Source: Rhodospirillaceae bacterium
GTDB lineage: Bacteria; Pseudomonadota; Alphaproteobacteria; Kiloniellales; DSM-21159
Direction: 5' to 3'
Length of the DNA stretch: 64,000 bases
Assembly: GCA_006969625.1 (NCBI GenBank)
Contig: CP030885.1
Location: 1,933,430-1,997,429 of the forward strand
Shown here: positions 53,603-62,646 of the stretch, one piece after another
Layout: each line of letters starts with the position of its first letter
How positions within the stretch are numbered: position 1 is the stretch's first letter
Notes under the pieces: generated by a model
Told to the model about the DNA's origin: nothing
Seen by the model: the letters and a program-made list of their open reading frames with translations, nothing else
Databases searched by the model: none
Position numbers and translations under genes: made by a program

Positions 53603-54460
53603 ATGAGTCCCGATCCGAACCATCTCAGGGCCTTCGTGGCGGTCGCCGTCGCCGGCTCCGTCACCGGGGCGGCGGCACGCCTCGGCCGGACGCAGTCGGC
53701 GGTCTCCGTCCAACTGCGCCAGCTTGAAGAGGGCTTGGCCGCCCGGCTGTTCGTGCGCCAGGCACGCGGCATGCGGCTGACCGAGGCGGGCGAGCGCCTG
53801 ATGCCTGCGGCACAGCGGGCCCTGGCGGCACTGGACGACCTGCCGGCGGCTCTGCAAGTGCCCCTCGACGGTCGGGTAAGGGTGGCGCTGCCCGACGACT
53901 ACGCCACCGGCCCGATCCAGGAAGTCCTGAGCGCCTTCGTCCGACGTCACCCCGAAGTCGAGCTGGCGATTACCTGCGCTCTCAGCACCGACCCGCGCGG
54001 CGGCATCTCCCGCGAAGAGGTGGATCTCGCAGTGGCCGCCAGCTCCGAGGTGCCGCCGGACGCCACTCTGCTGGCCGAAGTCCCCACCGTCTGGGCGGCA
54101 CGCGACGACTTCCGACCGGGCGAGCACGCGGTGCTGCCGGTGGCGCTGTTCGACCGGCACTGCTGGTGGCGGGACGCCGCCGTCGAGGCGCTGAACCGGG
54201 CCGGCCGTGCCTGGCGGGTCGCGGTCACGAGCGAGAGCAGCGCCAGCATCAAGGGGGCCGTCGCCGCGGGGCTGGCGGTAGGGGCGATCGCCGCCTCCTC
54301 GCTCAAGCCGGGGATGCGGGCGGTCGCACCCGAGGAAGGCCTGCCGGCGCTGCCGGTCTCCTACCTGATCGCTCTGCGTCGCCCCGGGGCCGCCGCGCCG
54401 GCGGTGGCGGCGCTCGACGGGACCCTGCGCGAGGCCTTCCTGGCGGCCCCGCCGGGCTAA
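53603..54460 (+). CDS. LysR-family transcriptional regulator
   Basis: 285 residues. The N-terminal winged helix-turn-helix (NHLRAFVAVAVAGSVTGAAARLGRTQSAVSVQLRQLEEGL) is standard, followed by a periplasmic-binding-protein-like effector domain from about residue 88. It is likely to control the divergent permease. Its 3' end overlaps doeB by four bases in convergent orientation, so a link to ectoine use is not implied. ATG at 53603; a TTG two codons earlier is less likely because it would lie in the operator-like repeat. Confidence 0.85.
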   Translation: MSPDPNHLRAFVAVAVAGSVTGAAARLGRTQSAVSVQLRQLEEGLAARLFVRQARGMRLTEAGERLMPAAQRALAALDDLPAALQVPLDGRVRVALPDDYATGPIQEVLSAFVRRHPEVELAITCALSTDPRGGISREEVDLAVAASSEVPPDATLLAEVPTVWAARDDFRPGEHAVLPVALFDRHCWWRDAAVEALNRAGRAWRVAVTSESSASIKGAVAAGLAVGAIAASSLKPGMRAVAPEEGLPALPVSYLIALRRPGAAAPAVAALDGTLREAFLAAPPG

Positions 54461-55446
54461 GCCGGTACGCCAAGCACGGCCAGGCAGTCGCCGGGCTCGC
54501 AGGCGCCCGGGAACCGGCGGCCGATCAGCAGGCCGTCGCGCTTGGCGCGGACCTCCTCCGGCGCGCCGCCGGTCTTCGTCCAGTCCCAGATGCGCGCCAG
54601 CAGGTCGCCGGCCTTCACCTCGGCGCCGAGGTCGACGCAGGGTTCCAGCAGGCCGCCACTCTCGGCGAGCGAGTAGCAGGCGCCGTCGGGCATTTCGAGG
54701 TGCAAGCTGTCGCGCGGCTCGGGCGTGCCCGGCAGGATGCCGAGATGCTGCAGGACCCCGCGGACGCCGCGCTCGGCGACCGCCACGGTCTTTGCCCGCG
54801 CCGTGCCGCCGCCGCCCAGTTCGGTGCTGATGAAGAGCTTGCCCAGCTCCTCGACTGCCGTGTCCAGCATGCCGAGCGCATCCAGCTCCAGGAGGGTCAG
54901 GGAGACGGGGGCGCCGAAGGCGACCATCGCGGCGGCGCAGCGCGCCTGCTGCGCCTCGTCCGGCAAACGGTGGATGGCGGCGAAGGGCAGGAAGTCCAGC
55001 GACTTGCCGCCGGAATGGATATCCAGCACCAGGTCGGCCAGAGGCAGCAGGTGGCGCTGGACGTAGTCGGCGATCTTCGCCGTCGGCCCGCCGGTCGGGC
55101 TGCCCGGAAAGCTGCGGTTGAGGTTGCCGCCGTCGAGGGGCGAGGTGCGCTTGCCGGCGCGCAGGGCGGGGTAGTTGAGCCCCGGCACCAGGACGATGCG
55201 GCCCGCGAAGTCCTCGCGTTCCAAGGCTGCGGCCAGCTTGAAGAGGGCGATCGGCCCCTCGTACTCGTCGCCGTGGTTGCCGCCAGTGATCAGTGCGGTC
55301 GGGCCAGTGCCGCGCTTGGCGACGCAGATCGGGATGCGGATCGCCCCCCAGGCGGAGTCGTCGCGCGAATGCGGCAGGACCAAGTGGCCGTGCTGCACCC
55401 CCTCGCGCTCGAAGTCGACGGTGGCGGAGATGGGGGAGGCGACCAT
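54457..55446 (-). CDS. doeB: N-alpha-acetyl-L-2,4-diaminobutyrate deacetylase DoeB
   Basis: 329-residue zinc hydrolase of the succinylglutamate desuccinylase/aspartoacylase family. Zinc ligands are in TGGNHGDEYEGP (His, Glu) and LDIHSGG (His). The substrate-binding NLNRSFPGSPTGG and an early HSRDDSAWGAIRIPI region are typical of DoeB. It removes acetate from the ring-opened ectoine product. ATG at 55446 has AGAGAGG upstream; an ATG at 55464 overlapping the doeA stop is the alternative and would mean translational coupling. It forms a two-gene operon with doeA. Confidence 0.88.
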   Translation of the reverse strand: MVASPISATVDFEREGVQHGHLVLPHSRDDSAWGAIRIPICVAKRGTGPTALITGGNHGDEYEGPIALFKLAAALEREDFAGRIVLVPGLNYPALRAGKRTSPLDGGNLNRSFPGSPTGGPTAKIADYVQRHLLPLADLVLDIHSGGKSLDFLPFAAIHRLPDEAQQARCAAAMVAFGAPVSLTLLELDALGMLDTAVEELGKLFISTELGGGGTARAKTVAVAERGVRGVLQHLGILPGTPEPRDSLHLEMPDGACYSLAESGGLLEPCVDLGAEVKAGDLLARIWDWTKTGGAPEEVRAKRDGLLIGRRFPGACEPGDCLAVLGVPA

Positions 55447-55456
55447 CGGACCTCTC

Positions 55457-56641
55457 TCAGACATCCTTGACGATGAGCTGGCGCGGGACGTTGGCGAAGC
55501 ACTCCGCGCCGCTCTCGGTGATCATGAAGGATTCGGTAATCTCCATGCCCCAGTCCTCGAACCACAGCGCCGGGATGAAGTGGAAGCACATGCCGGGCCG
55601 CAGGATCGTGCGGTCGCCGGGGCGCAGGCTCATGGTGCGCTCGCCCCAGTCGGGCGGATAGGACAGGCCGATGGAGTAGCCGCAACGACTCTCCTTCTCG
55701 ATGCCGTAGCGGGCGATGACGCGGCGAAACGCGGCCTCGATGTCCTCGCAGGTGTTGCCGGGGCGCGCCGCCTCCAGCCCGGCGTGGATCCCCTCGACCA
55801 CCGCCTGCTCGGCCTGCAGGAACTCGGGCGGCGGCGTGCCGAGGAAGACCGTGCGCGACAGCGGGCAGTGGTAGCGCTTGTAGCAGCCGGCGACTTCGAA
55901 GAAGGTGCCGGCGCCCGACTCGAAGGGCCGGTCGTCCCAGGTCAGGTGCGGCGCCGAGGCGTCGGCGCCGGTCGGCAGCATCGGCACGATCGCCGGGTAG
56001 TCGCCGCCGTAGCCGTCGACGCCCTTGATGCCGACCCGGTAGATCTCGGCGACCAGCTCGTTCTTCGGCAGCCCCGGCTCGATCACCTGCAGGATGCGGG
56101 CATGAATCGCCTCGACGATGCGCGCGGCGATGCGCATGTAGGCGATCTCCTGGCCCGACTTGACCGCACGCTGCCAGTTCACCAGCCCGGTGGCGTCGAC
56201 CCACCAGGCGTTGGGCAGGTGGCGCTGCAGGGCACGAAACGCCGAGCCGGAAAAGTAGTAGTTGTCCATCTCCAGCCCGATCGCCTTGCGGTCGAGCCGG
56301 CGGTCCTGCAGCAGCCCCGCCAGGTAGTCCATCGGGTGCTTGTCGGGGTTCTGGACGTAGTGGTCGGGATAGGACCAGATGTTGTCCTCGGCCATGTAGA
56401 CCGTCCGGCGGGCGCCGTTGCCGTCCTGGCCGCGGCCGTACCAGATCGGCTCGCCGTGTTCGGGCACGATGACGCACTGGTGGACGTAGAAGGACCAGCC
56501 GTCGTAGCCGGTCAGCCAGTGCATGTTGGAGGGGTCGCTCAGGATCAAGACCTCGATCCCCTTGGCCTCCATGGCCTCGCGCACCTTGGCCAGCCGTTCG
56601 GCGTACTCCGACCTGGCGAAATTCAACGTCACGTCCGGCAT
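55457..56641 (-). CDS. doeA: Ectoine hydrolase DoeA
   Basis: 394 residues of the creatinase/M24 pita-bread fold. It opens the ectoine ring to N-alpha-acetyl-diaminobutyrate. It has an N-terminal MHWLTGYDGWSFYVHQ and a central GADASAPHLTWDDRPFESGAGTFFEVAG. The C-terminal SIGLSYPPDWGERTMSLRPGD and FHFIPALWFEDWGMEITESF blocks distinguish DoeA from prolidases. ATG at 56641 starts the conserved DVTLNFARSEY. It is followed directly by doeB. The later enzymes doeC and doeD, the EhuABCD transporter and the usual enuR regulator are not in the window. Confidence 0.92.
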   Translation of the reverse strand: MPDVTLNFARSEYAERLAKVREAMEAKGIEVLILSDPSNMHWLTGYDGWSFYVHQCVIVPEHGEPIWYGRGQDGNGARRTVYMAEDNIWSYPDHYVQNPDKHPMDYLAGLLQDRRLDRKAIGLEMDNYYFSGSAFRALQRHLPNAWWVDATGLVNWQRAVKSGQEIAYMRIAARIVEAIHARILQVIEPGLPKNELVAEIYRVGIKGVDGYGGDYPAIVPMLPTGADASAPHLTWDDRPFESGAGTFFEVAGCYKRYHCPLSRTVFLGTPPPEFLQAEQAVVEGIHAGLEAARPGNTCEDIEAAFRRVIARYGIEKESRCGYSIGLSYPPDWGERTMSLRPGDRTILRPGMCFHFIPALWFEDWGMEITESFMITESGAECFANVPRQLIVKDV

Positions 56642-56781
56642 GAACCGACCCAGTCCCCGACCCGCAGGGCACGTTGGCGCAAGCACCGACCGTGCGGGTC
56701 GGTGCCGATAGGCCCTGGCGTTGTCTTCCGTGCCTGCTATCCTGCTTAAAGATCAAGACGAATCGAAGGCCTGTCGCGCCT

Positions 56782-58038
56782 GTGACCCCCCGCGCGTTGC
56801 TCGAAAGGCTGTTCCGCGCCGCCCTCGGTGCGGCCGATCCCGCGCGCGCCCTGCCGCCGCACCTGCCGCCGCGCCCCGAGGGCCGGGTGCGCGTCGTCGG
56901 CGCCGGCAAGGCTGCGGCCGCGATGGCGGCCGCCGTGGAATCGGTCTGGGACGGACCGCTCGAGGGGCTGGTCGTCACCCGCTACGGTCACCGCGTGCCG
57001 ACCCGCGCCATCGAGGTGGTGGAAGCCGCGCATCCGGTACCCGACGCAGCCGGGCTGCAGGCTGCGCGGCGCATTCTCGCCATGGCCGAGGCGCTCGGCG
57101 AAGGCGACCTGCTGCTGGCGCTGATGTCGGGCGGCGGCTCGGCCCTGCTGACCCTGCCGGTGCCGGGCGTCTCGCTGGAGGACAAGCAGGCGGTCAACGC
57201 CGCCCTGCTGCGCTGCGGTGCGCCGATCGGCGAGATGAACTGCCTGCGCAAGCACCTTTCGGCGATCAAGGGCGGCCGTCTGGCGGCGGCGGCGCATCCG
57301 GCGCGCGTCCTGACCCTGGCGATCTCCGACGTGCCGGACGACGATCCCGGCACCATCGCCTCCGGCCCCACCGTGCCGGACCCGACCAGCTTCGCCGATG
57401 CGCGGGCCATCGTGGCGAAGTACGGCCTCGAGCTGCCGGACAGCGTGCGGCGCCGCCTGGAGGCCGGCGAGGACGAGACCCCGAAGCCCGGCGACCCACG
57501 CCTGGCGGCAGCCGAGTTCCGTCTGGTCGCGACGCCGCAGATGTCGCTCGAGGCGGCGGCGGCGGCGGCACGCCAGGCCGACGTGACGCCGGTCGTCCTG
57601 GGCGACTCGCTGGAAGGCGAGGCGCGCGAGGTGGCGACTGTAATGGCCGGCATCGCCAAGCAGGTGCGCCGTCACGGCCAACCGGTGCCTGCCCCCTGCG
57701 TGCTGCTGTCCGGCGGCGAGACCACCGTCACCTTGCGCGGCCGCGGCCGCGGCGGGCGCAACACGGAGTTCCTGCTGGCGCTGGCCGTTGCCCTGCAGGG
57801 ACTCGAGGGCGTCTCGGCGGTCGCCTGCGACACCGACGGCGTCGACGGCAGCGAGGACAACGCAGGCGCCTTCGTCCTGCCGGACACCCTGGCGCGGGCG
57901 GAGGCGGCCGGGCTGGATGCCAAGGCCCACCTCGCCGACAACGATGCCTACGGCTTCTTCCAGGGTCTCGGCGACTTGCTTGTCACCGGGCCGACCCTGA
58001 CCAACGTCAACGACTTCCGTGCCCTGCTCGTCCTCTAG
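56782..58038 (+). CDS. Glycerate 2-kinase (MOFRL family)
   Basis: 418 residues. The N-terminal nucleotide-binding domain has VRVVGAGKAAAAMAAAVE and the LMSGGGSALLTLP phosphate-binding motif. The C-terminal MOFRL domain has SGGETTVTLRGRGRGGRNTEFLLA and CDTDGVDGSEDNAGA. It phosphorylates D-glycerate to 2-phosphoglycerate, feeding lower glycolysis. GTG at 56782 starts the conserved TPRALLERLF. The open frame continues upstream to 56674 but crosses the doeA promoter region and looks uncoded. It sits 41 bases before pyruvate kinase, so the two steps from glycerate towards pyruvate are adjacent. Confidence 0.9.
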   Translation: MTPRALLERLFRAALGAADPARALPPHLPPRPEGRVRVVGAGKAAAAMAAAVESVWDGPLEGLVVTRYGHRVPTRAIEVVEAAHPVPDAAGLQAARRILAMAEALGEGDLLLALMSGGGSALLTLPVPGVSLEDKQAVNAALLRCGAPIGEMNCLRKHLSAIKGGRLAAAAHPARVLTLAISDVPDDDPGTIASGPTVPDPTSFADARAIVAKYGLELPDSVRRRLEAGEDETPKPGDPRLAAAEFRLVATPQMSLEAAAAAARQADVTPVVLGDSLEGEAREVATVMAGIAKQVRRHGQPVPAPCVLLSGGETTVTLRGRGRGGRNTEFLLALAVALQGLEGVSAVACDTDGVDGSEDNAGAFVLPDTLARAEAAGLDAKAHLADNDAYGFFQGLGDLLVTGPTLTNVNDFRALLVL

Positions 58039-58079
58039 GCTTCCCGGTTCCTTCATCTCGCTCTGTTAGGTTCACGCGC

Positions 58080-59498
58080 ATGCGACGCCACCGTAACGCC
58101 AAGATCCTCGCCACCGTCGGGCCGGCCAGCGACAGCGACGACACGCTCCGCGCCATGTTCGCCGCCGGGGCCGACGTCTTTCGCCTGAACTTCAGCCACG
58201 GCACGCATGAAGAGCACGCCCGCCGCTACGCGATCATCCGCGGCCTGGAGAAGGAGAGCGGGCGGCCGATCGGCATTATGCAGGACCTGCAGGGGCCGAA
58301 GCTGCGCATCGGCCGCCTGGAGGCCGGCAAGGTGCGGTTGGAGCGCGGCGACGTCTATCGCTTCGACCTGGATCCGGCGCCGGGTGACCGGACCCGCGCG
58401 CCGCTGCCGCACCCCGAGATCTTCGCCTGCCTGGAGCCGGGCGCCACCATCTTGATCGACGACGGCCGCATGCGCCTGACCGCCCAGGAGGTCAAGAACG
58501 ATTCCGCCGTCTTCGAGGTGGAAACCGGCGGCGAGCTGTCCGATCGCAAAGGAGTCAACGTGCCGGGCACCGTGATGCCGCTGTCGCCGCTGACCGAGAA
58601 GGATCGGCGCGACCTCGCCTTCGGCATGGAACTGGGCGTCGACTGGGTGGCGCTCAGCTTCGTGCAGCGGCCGGAAGACCTGGCGGAGGCGCGCCGCCTG
58701 ATCGACGGGCGGGCTGCGCTGATGGCCAAGATCGAGAAGCCGGCGGCGCTGGCCCGGCTGGAGGAGCTTGTCGAGCTGTCCGACGCGATCATGGTGGCGC
58801 GCGGCGACCTGGGCGTGGAGATTCCGCCGGAGGAGGTGCCGGGCCGCCAGAAGGAAATCATCTACGCCTGCCGCTGGGCCGGCAAGCCGGTGGTGGTCGC
58901 CACCCAGATGCTGGACTCCATGGTCAACTCGCCGGCCCCGACGCGGGCCGAGGCCTCGGACGTGGCGACCGCGATCTACGACGGCGCCGACGCGGTGATG
59001 CTGTCGGCCGAGACGGCGGCCGGGCACTACGTCGTCGAGTCCGTCGCGATGATGGACCGGATCATTAGCAAGACCGAGCGCGACGTCAGCTACCGGCCGA
59101 TCATCGAGGCGCTGCATCCGCCGCCCGAGCCGACGGCACCGGACGCCATCTCGGCCGCCGCGGCCCAGGTCGCGCAAACGATCTCGGCCGCGGCCATCGT
59201 CACCTACACCAGCAGCGGCTCGACCGCCCTGCGGGCGGCGCGCGAGCGTCCGACGGCGCCCTTGCTGACGCTGACCTCTCGGCTGTCGACGGCGCGGCGC
59301 CTCGCCGTGCTGTGGGGTGCCCAGTGCGTGCACACTGCGGACATCAGCAGCTTCCCGGAGATGGTCGAAAAGGCCAGCCGCATCGCCGTCGACAACGGTT
59401 TTGCCCAGCCCGGCAGCAAGTTGGCGATCACCGCGGGTGTGCCCTTCGGCACCCCAGGGGCGACCAACGTGCTACGCATCGCCTGGGTCGGCAACTGA
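58080..59498 (+). CDS. pyk: Pyruvate kinase
   Basis: 472 residues. It converts phosphoenolpyruvate and ADP to pyruvate and ATP. Signature blocks are KILATVGPAS, FRLNFSHGTHEEH, MQDLQGPKLRIG, MAKIEKPAAL with the catalytic Lys, ARGDLGVEIP with metal ligands, TQMLDSM, and DGADAVMLSAETAAG. The C-terminal regulatory domain is complete (VTYTSSGSTALRAARERP and onward). ATG at 58080. It follows the glycerate kinase gene in the same direction and is probably co-transcribed. No clear terminator follows, only a short tandem repeat. Confidence 0.95.
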   Translation: MRRHRNAKILATVGPASDSDDTLRAMFAAGADVFRLNFSHGTHEEHARRYAIIRGLEKESGRPIGIMQDLQGPKLRIGRLEAGKVRLERGDVYRFDLDPAPGDRTRAPLPHPEIFACLEPGATILIDDGRMRLTAQEVKNDSAVFEVETGGELSDRKGVNVPGTVMPLSPLTEKDRRDLAFGMELGVDWVALSFVQRPEDLAEARRLIDGRAALMAKIEKPAALARLEELVELSDAIMVARGDLGVEIPPEEVPGRQKEIIYACRWAGKPVVVATQMLDSMVNSPAPTRAEASDVATAIYDGADAVMLSAETAAGHYVVESVAMMDRIISKTERDVSYRPIIEALHPPPEPTAPDAISAAAAQVAQTISAAAIVTYTSSGSTALRAARERPTAPLLTLTSRLSTARRLAVLWGAQCVHTADISSFPEMVEKASRIAVDNGFAQPGSKLAITAGVPFGTPGATNVLRIAWVGN

Positions 59499-59516
59499 GC
59501 GGGCGTGCGGCCCGCC

Positions 59517-59564
59517 TCAGCTTCGTCTGGGTTCAGCTACGGGTGGGTTCAGCTTCGTCTGGGC
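59517..59564 (+). repeat. Three 16-bp tandem repeats
   Basis: Units TCAGCTTCGTCTGGGT, TCAGCTACGGGTGGGT and TCAGCTTCGTCTGGGC at 59517, 59533 and 59549. They lie between pyk and the convergent secreted-protein gene, and the third unit contains that gene's stop codon and last codons. Confidence 0.85.
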
Positions 59565-60151
59565 GGGGCGCGGCGCAGGTCCATGCGGCTGTGGCACTGG
59601 CCGTCCAGGTAGGCGGTCGTCACTTCCCAGCGGGCGCCGCGGCGGAAGGTCAGCGTCGCCCGGCCGTCGCGCGGCGCCTCGCTGAGCGGGCCATGCAGGT
59701 CCTGCAGCTCGGCCAGCAGATTGCGCATCTCCAGCGTGCAGTCTCCCGGTCGGCTGGCGGGCTGGCTGTGCTCCAGCCCGATCGCCGCCAACCTGCCGCG
59801 GCGCATCAGGAAGTCGACCTCCCACGTCTGGCCACCGAAAGGGGCGGGGGTGGCGGCGACCAGCTTGAGATCCGGGCGGCCGGCAGTGGAGCCGAGGGCC
59901 GGGTCGGCGGGATTCCGGGGCGTGTAGGCATCGGCAATGTCGTAGAAGAAGCGGAGCTCGACTTCCGACATCCAGAATAGTGCCTTGTGGTAGCCGATCA
60001 GCCAGCGCCGCGGCTCCTTGGCGCTGGCGACTTCTGCCACGGCCAGCGTGCCGCCGGAGGCGAGGCATAGGACGATGGCGGCCACCGCGCAGGCCAAGCG
60101 CCCGGCGCGCAGCCGCCCATCGGGATTTCTCGGCAAGTGTTGCCGGCGCAT
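59549..60151 (-). CDS. Secreted protein of unknown function
   Basis: 200 residues. A signal peptide (RLACAVAAIVLCLASGGTLAVAE) is followed by a compact mixed alpha/beta region with WLIGYHKALFWMSEVELRFFYDIADAYTP, two Cys that could pair (CTLEMRNLL and GQCHSRMDL) and FGGQTWEVDFLMRRGRLAAIGLEH. I do not recognise the family. The start at 60151 places the signal peptide at a normal distance after a basic n-region. The last codons lie in a tandem repeat, so the C-terminus (RRAPPRRS) may vary between strains. It is convergent with pyk and in the same direction as the phosphatase gene 165 bases upstream. Confidence 0.6.
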   Translation of the reverse strand: MRRQHLPRNPDGRLRAGRLACAVAAIVLCLASGGTLAVAEVASAKEPRRWLIGYHKALFWMSEVELRFFYDIADAYTPRNPADPALGSTAGRPDLKLVAATPAPFGGQTWEVDFLMRRGRLAAIGLEHSQPASRPGDCTLEMRNLLAELQDLHGPLSEAPRDGRATLTFRRGARWEVTTAYLDGQCHSRMDLRRAPPRRS

Positions 60152-60316
60152 GGCGCGAGACCGTTGCTGACCCTGCCCGCACGGAGTTTAGGAGCCGGTC
60201 TCGCCGGCCCGCAACGGCCTTGCTCTCGCTCGTGCCTGGCGCAAGCTCGGACGTCGGTCGCTGGAGCCGTTGCCGCCAGGGCGAATCCCACGCCCGCCGC
60301 TCTCGGCATCCTCGTT

Positions 60317-60994
60317 TCAGCGCTCTGCCAGAAGGTGCGTCAGCGCGGCGAAATCGGATGGCGCGACGTCGCCCTCCTCCGGCGACACGGGTCGCTTGCC
60401 GTAGCCGGAAGGGATCAGTGCGATCGGGATGCCGGCGGCGCGGGCGGTTTCCAGGTCGGTGCGCGAGTCGCCGACGTACAGCGCGGTCTCCGGCCGCGCG
60501 CCCAGCCGCCGGACGACAGTCAGCAGCGGCAGGGGGTGCGGCTTCAGTTCCGGCGTGTCGCCGCCGCCGATCACCGCCCCGAACACCTCCGTCAGACCCA
60601 GGCGCTCCAGCAGATGCCGGGTCGGCACGGCGGGTTTGTTGGTGCACAGGCCGAGCGGCATGCCGCGCGCACGCAGGCTGTCGAGGCAGGCCTGCGCGCC
60701 CGGATAGAGCCGGGTGGTGTCGCCCAGCTCGTTCTCGTAGATCTCCAGGAAGCGCGCATAGGCGGCGTCGAAGTCCGTCTCGGCGATGGCATGGCCGACA
60801 TGGGCGAAGGCGCGCGCCAGCAGCTTGCGGGCACCGTCGCCGACCATGCGCCGGGCCGCGTCGACGCCGACCGGCGGGAGCCCATGCTCGGCGAGCAGCC
60901 GGTCGAGCGCATCGGCCAGGTCGCCGGCGGAATCCACCAGCGTGCCGTCGAGGTCGAAGACGACGGCCTCTAGCCGCTGCGGTATGGCGCTCAA
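60317..60994 (-). CDS. gph: Phosphoglycolate phosphatase (HAD superfamily)
   Basis: 225 residues. HAD motif I is VVFDLDGTLVDSAGD, motif II LCTNKP, motif III Lys in PELKPHPLP and motif IV YVGDSRTDLETARAAG, with a helical cap between I and II. It removes phosphate from 2-phosphoglycolate formed in DNA repair or by Rubisco. Related HAD phosphatases cannot be excluded, but motif II with CTNKP is typical of Gph. The ATG overlaps the stop of the MFS transporter gene (ATGA), so the two are co-translated, which is an unusual pairing. Confidence 0.85.
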   Translation of the reverse strand: MSAIPQRLEAVVFDLDGTLVDSAGDLADALDRLLAEHGLPPVGVDAARRMVGDGARKLLARAFAHVGHAIAETDFDAAYARFLEIYENELGDTTRLYPGAQACLDSLRARGMPLGLCTNKPAVPTRHLLERLGLTEVFGAVIGGGDTPELKPHPLPLLTVVRRLGARPETALYVGDSRTDLETARAAGIPIALIPSGYGKRPVSPEEGDVAPSDFAALTHLLAER

Positions 60995-62571
60995 GACGGG
61001 GGCTCCGGCTTCGGTTGCGGGGAGATGCTGAGCCAGGCGACGGCGGCGGCGAGCACCGCCATGGCGGCGACAGCCAGCATGGCGCTTCGGAAGGCCTCCA
61101 GGAAGGCCGCATGGATCGCCGCGCGCACGGCGTCAGCTTGCGCCGGCGGCAGGTCGGGCGGCACGCCCAGACCGGCGAGGGCATCCGCCTGCGCGAGCAG
61201 GCCGGACTGTACCCCTGACGGCAGCTCGAGTGTTGCCAGCCGCGCGGCCAGCGCCGGTTCGAACAGCAGCACGGCGACCGCGCCCAGCACCGAGACGGCC
61301 AGCAGGCTGGCGACGCGGGCCGCGGCGTTGCTGATGCCGGAGGCGAGGCCGGCATAGCGGTCGTCGACGGCGTTCATCACCGTGGTCGTCAGCGGCGTCA
61401 CGCAGGCGGCCATGCCCAGGCCCATCAGCACCATGCCCGGAAAGAAGGTGGTCCAGTAGCTGCCGCCGACCCCCGGCAGACTGTGCGCGACGAAGCCGCT
61501 GCCGGCGACCAGCGGGCCGATAGTCAGCAGCCGCCGGGTGCCGATGCGCGCGATCAGCGTGCCGGCGTAGCGCGACAGGACGCCGATCAGCAACGCGAAT
61601 GGCAGGAAAGCGGCACCGGCCGCGGTGGCCGAGTAACCCTGCACCTGGATCAGGTTGAAGGGCAGCAGGAAGAGCGCGCCGCCCAGCGCGAAGTAGAGGA
61701 AGGCCGTCAGCGCGTTGACGCCGCTGAAGTCAGGCGAGCGGAACAGGTGCAGCGGCATCATCGGCGCCCGCCGGTTCGCCTCGACCGCCAGGAAGGCCAC
61801 CAGCACCAGCACGCCGAGCAGCAGCACGCCACCCGAGGCGGGCTGCAGGAAACCGCGCTCGCCGGAGGCGATCAGGCCGTAGGTCAGCAGCCCGAAGCCG
61901 ACCACCGCCAGACCGGCCCCCCACCAGTCGAGCCGCTTGGCCGAGGCCAGGTCGCGGCTTTCCGGAATGCAGCGCCAGGAGATCGCCAGCACGACGACCG
62001 ACAGCGGAATGTTGATGTAGAAGATCGCCCGCCAGCTCAGGTTGTCGATCATCCAGCCGCCGACCAGCGGGCCCGCCGCAGTGGTGATGGCGGCGGCGCC
62101 GGCCCAGGTGCCGAAGGCCTTGCCGCGGATCTCGCGCGGGAAGCTGGCGCTGATGATCGACAGGCTGCCCGGCGTCAGCAGGGCGCTGCCGACGCCCTGG
62201 GCGATGCGCCCGGCGATCAGCCACTCGGCGGTGGGCGCCAGGCCGCAGGCGATCGAGGCGAGCGCGAAAAGGACGACGCCGAGGTTGAACATGCGCCGCC
62301 GGCCGTAGCGGTCGCCCAGCGCCCCACCGGTCAGCACCAGCGCGCCCATCATCAGGGTGTAGCCGCTGAGCGTCCACTGAAGCTGGGCCATGGCGGCACC
62401 GAACTCCGCCTGGATCGCCGGCAGCGCGACCACCACGACCGAGGAGTCGATGAACGACATGGCGGAGGCCAGGATCGTCGCCGCCAGCACGTAGGGTCGC
62501 GCCTGCACGGTGCAATGCACGGCGGCCTCGGACGCAGGAAGGCGCACGGCGCTCGCGGGCGCGTCGGTCAT
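60991..62571 (-). CDS. MFS drug/efflux transporter, DHA2 (EmrB/QacA) family
   Basis: 526 residues with 14 predicted membrane segments. The first helix carries SFIDSSVVVVALPAIQ (motif D1 of the DHA2 group). Motif A is GGALGDRYGRRRMF, and motif C lies in AGAAAITTAAGPLVGGWM. It is a proton-coupled exporter of unknown, probably hydrophobic, substrates. ATG at 62571 follows a basic-poor leader. It is just downstream of, and in the same direction as, the GntR regulator gene (75 bases), which may control it, and is coupled to gph. Confidence 0.88.
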   Translation of the reverse strand: MTDAPASAVRLPASEAAVHCTVQARPYVLAATILASAMSFIDSSVVVVALPAIQAEFGAAMAQLQWTLSGYTLMMGALVLTGGALGDRYGRRRMFNLGVVLFALASIACGLAPTAEWLIAGRIAQGVGSALLTPGSLSIISASFPREIRGKAFGTWAGAAAITTAAGPLVGGWMIDNLSWRAIFYINIPLSVVVLAISWRCIPESRDLASAKRLDWWGAGLAVVGFGLLTYGLIASGERGFLQPASGGVLLLGVLVLVAFLAVEANRRAPMMPLHLFRSPDFSGVNALTAFLYFALGGALFLLPFNLIQVQGYSATAAGAAFLPFALLIGVLSRYAGTLIARIGTRRLLTIGPLVAGSGFVAHSLPGVGGSYWTTFFPGMVLMGLGMAACVTPLTTTVMNAVDDRYAGLASGISNAAARVASLLAVSVLGAVAVLLFEPALAARLATLELPSGVQSGLLAQADALAGLGVPPDLPPAQADAVRAAIHAAFLEAFRSAMLAVAAMAVLAAAVAWLSISPQPKPEPPS

Positions 62572-62646
62572 GCAGGGTCCCAAGCTGAGGTCGGATTCGC
62601 CGTCGCGGGGCACCCTGCCACAGCTTGCCGGAATTTGGCAGAGGAC

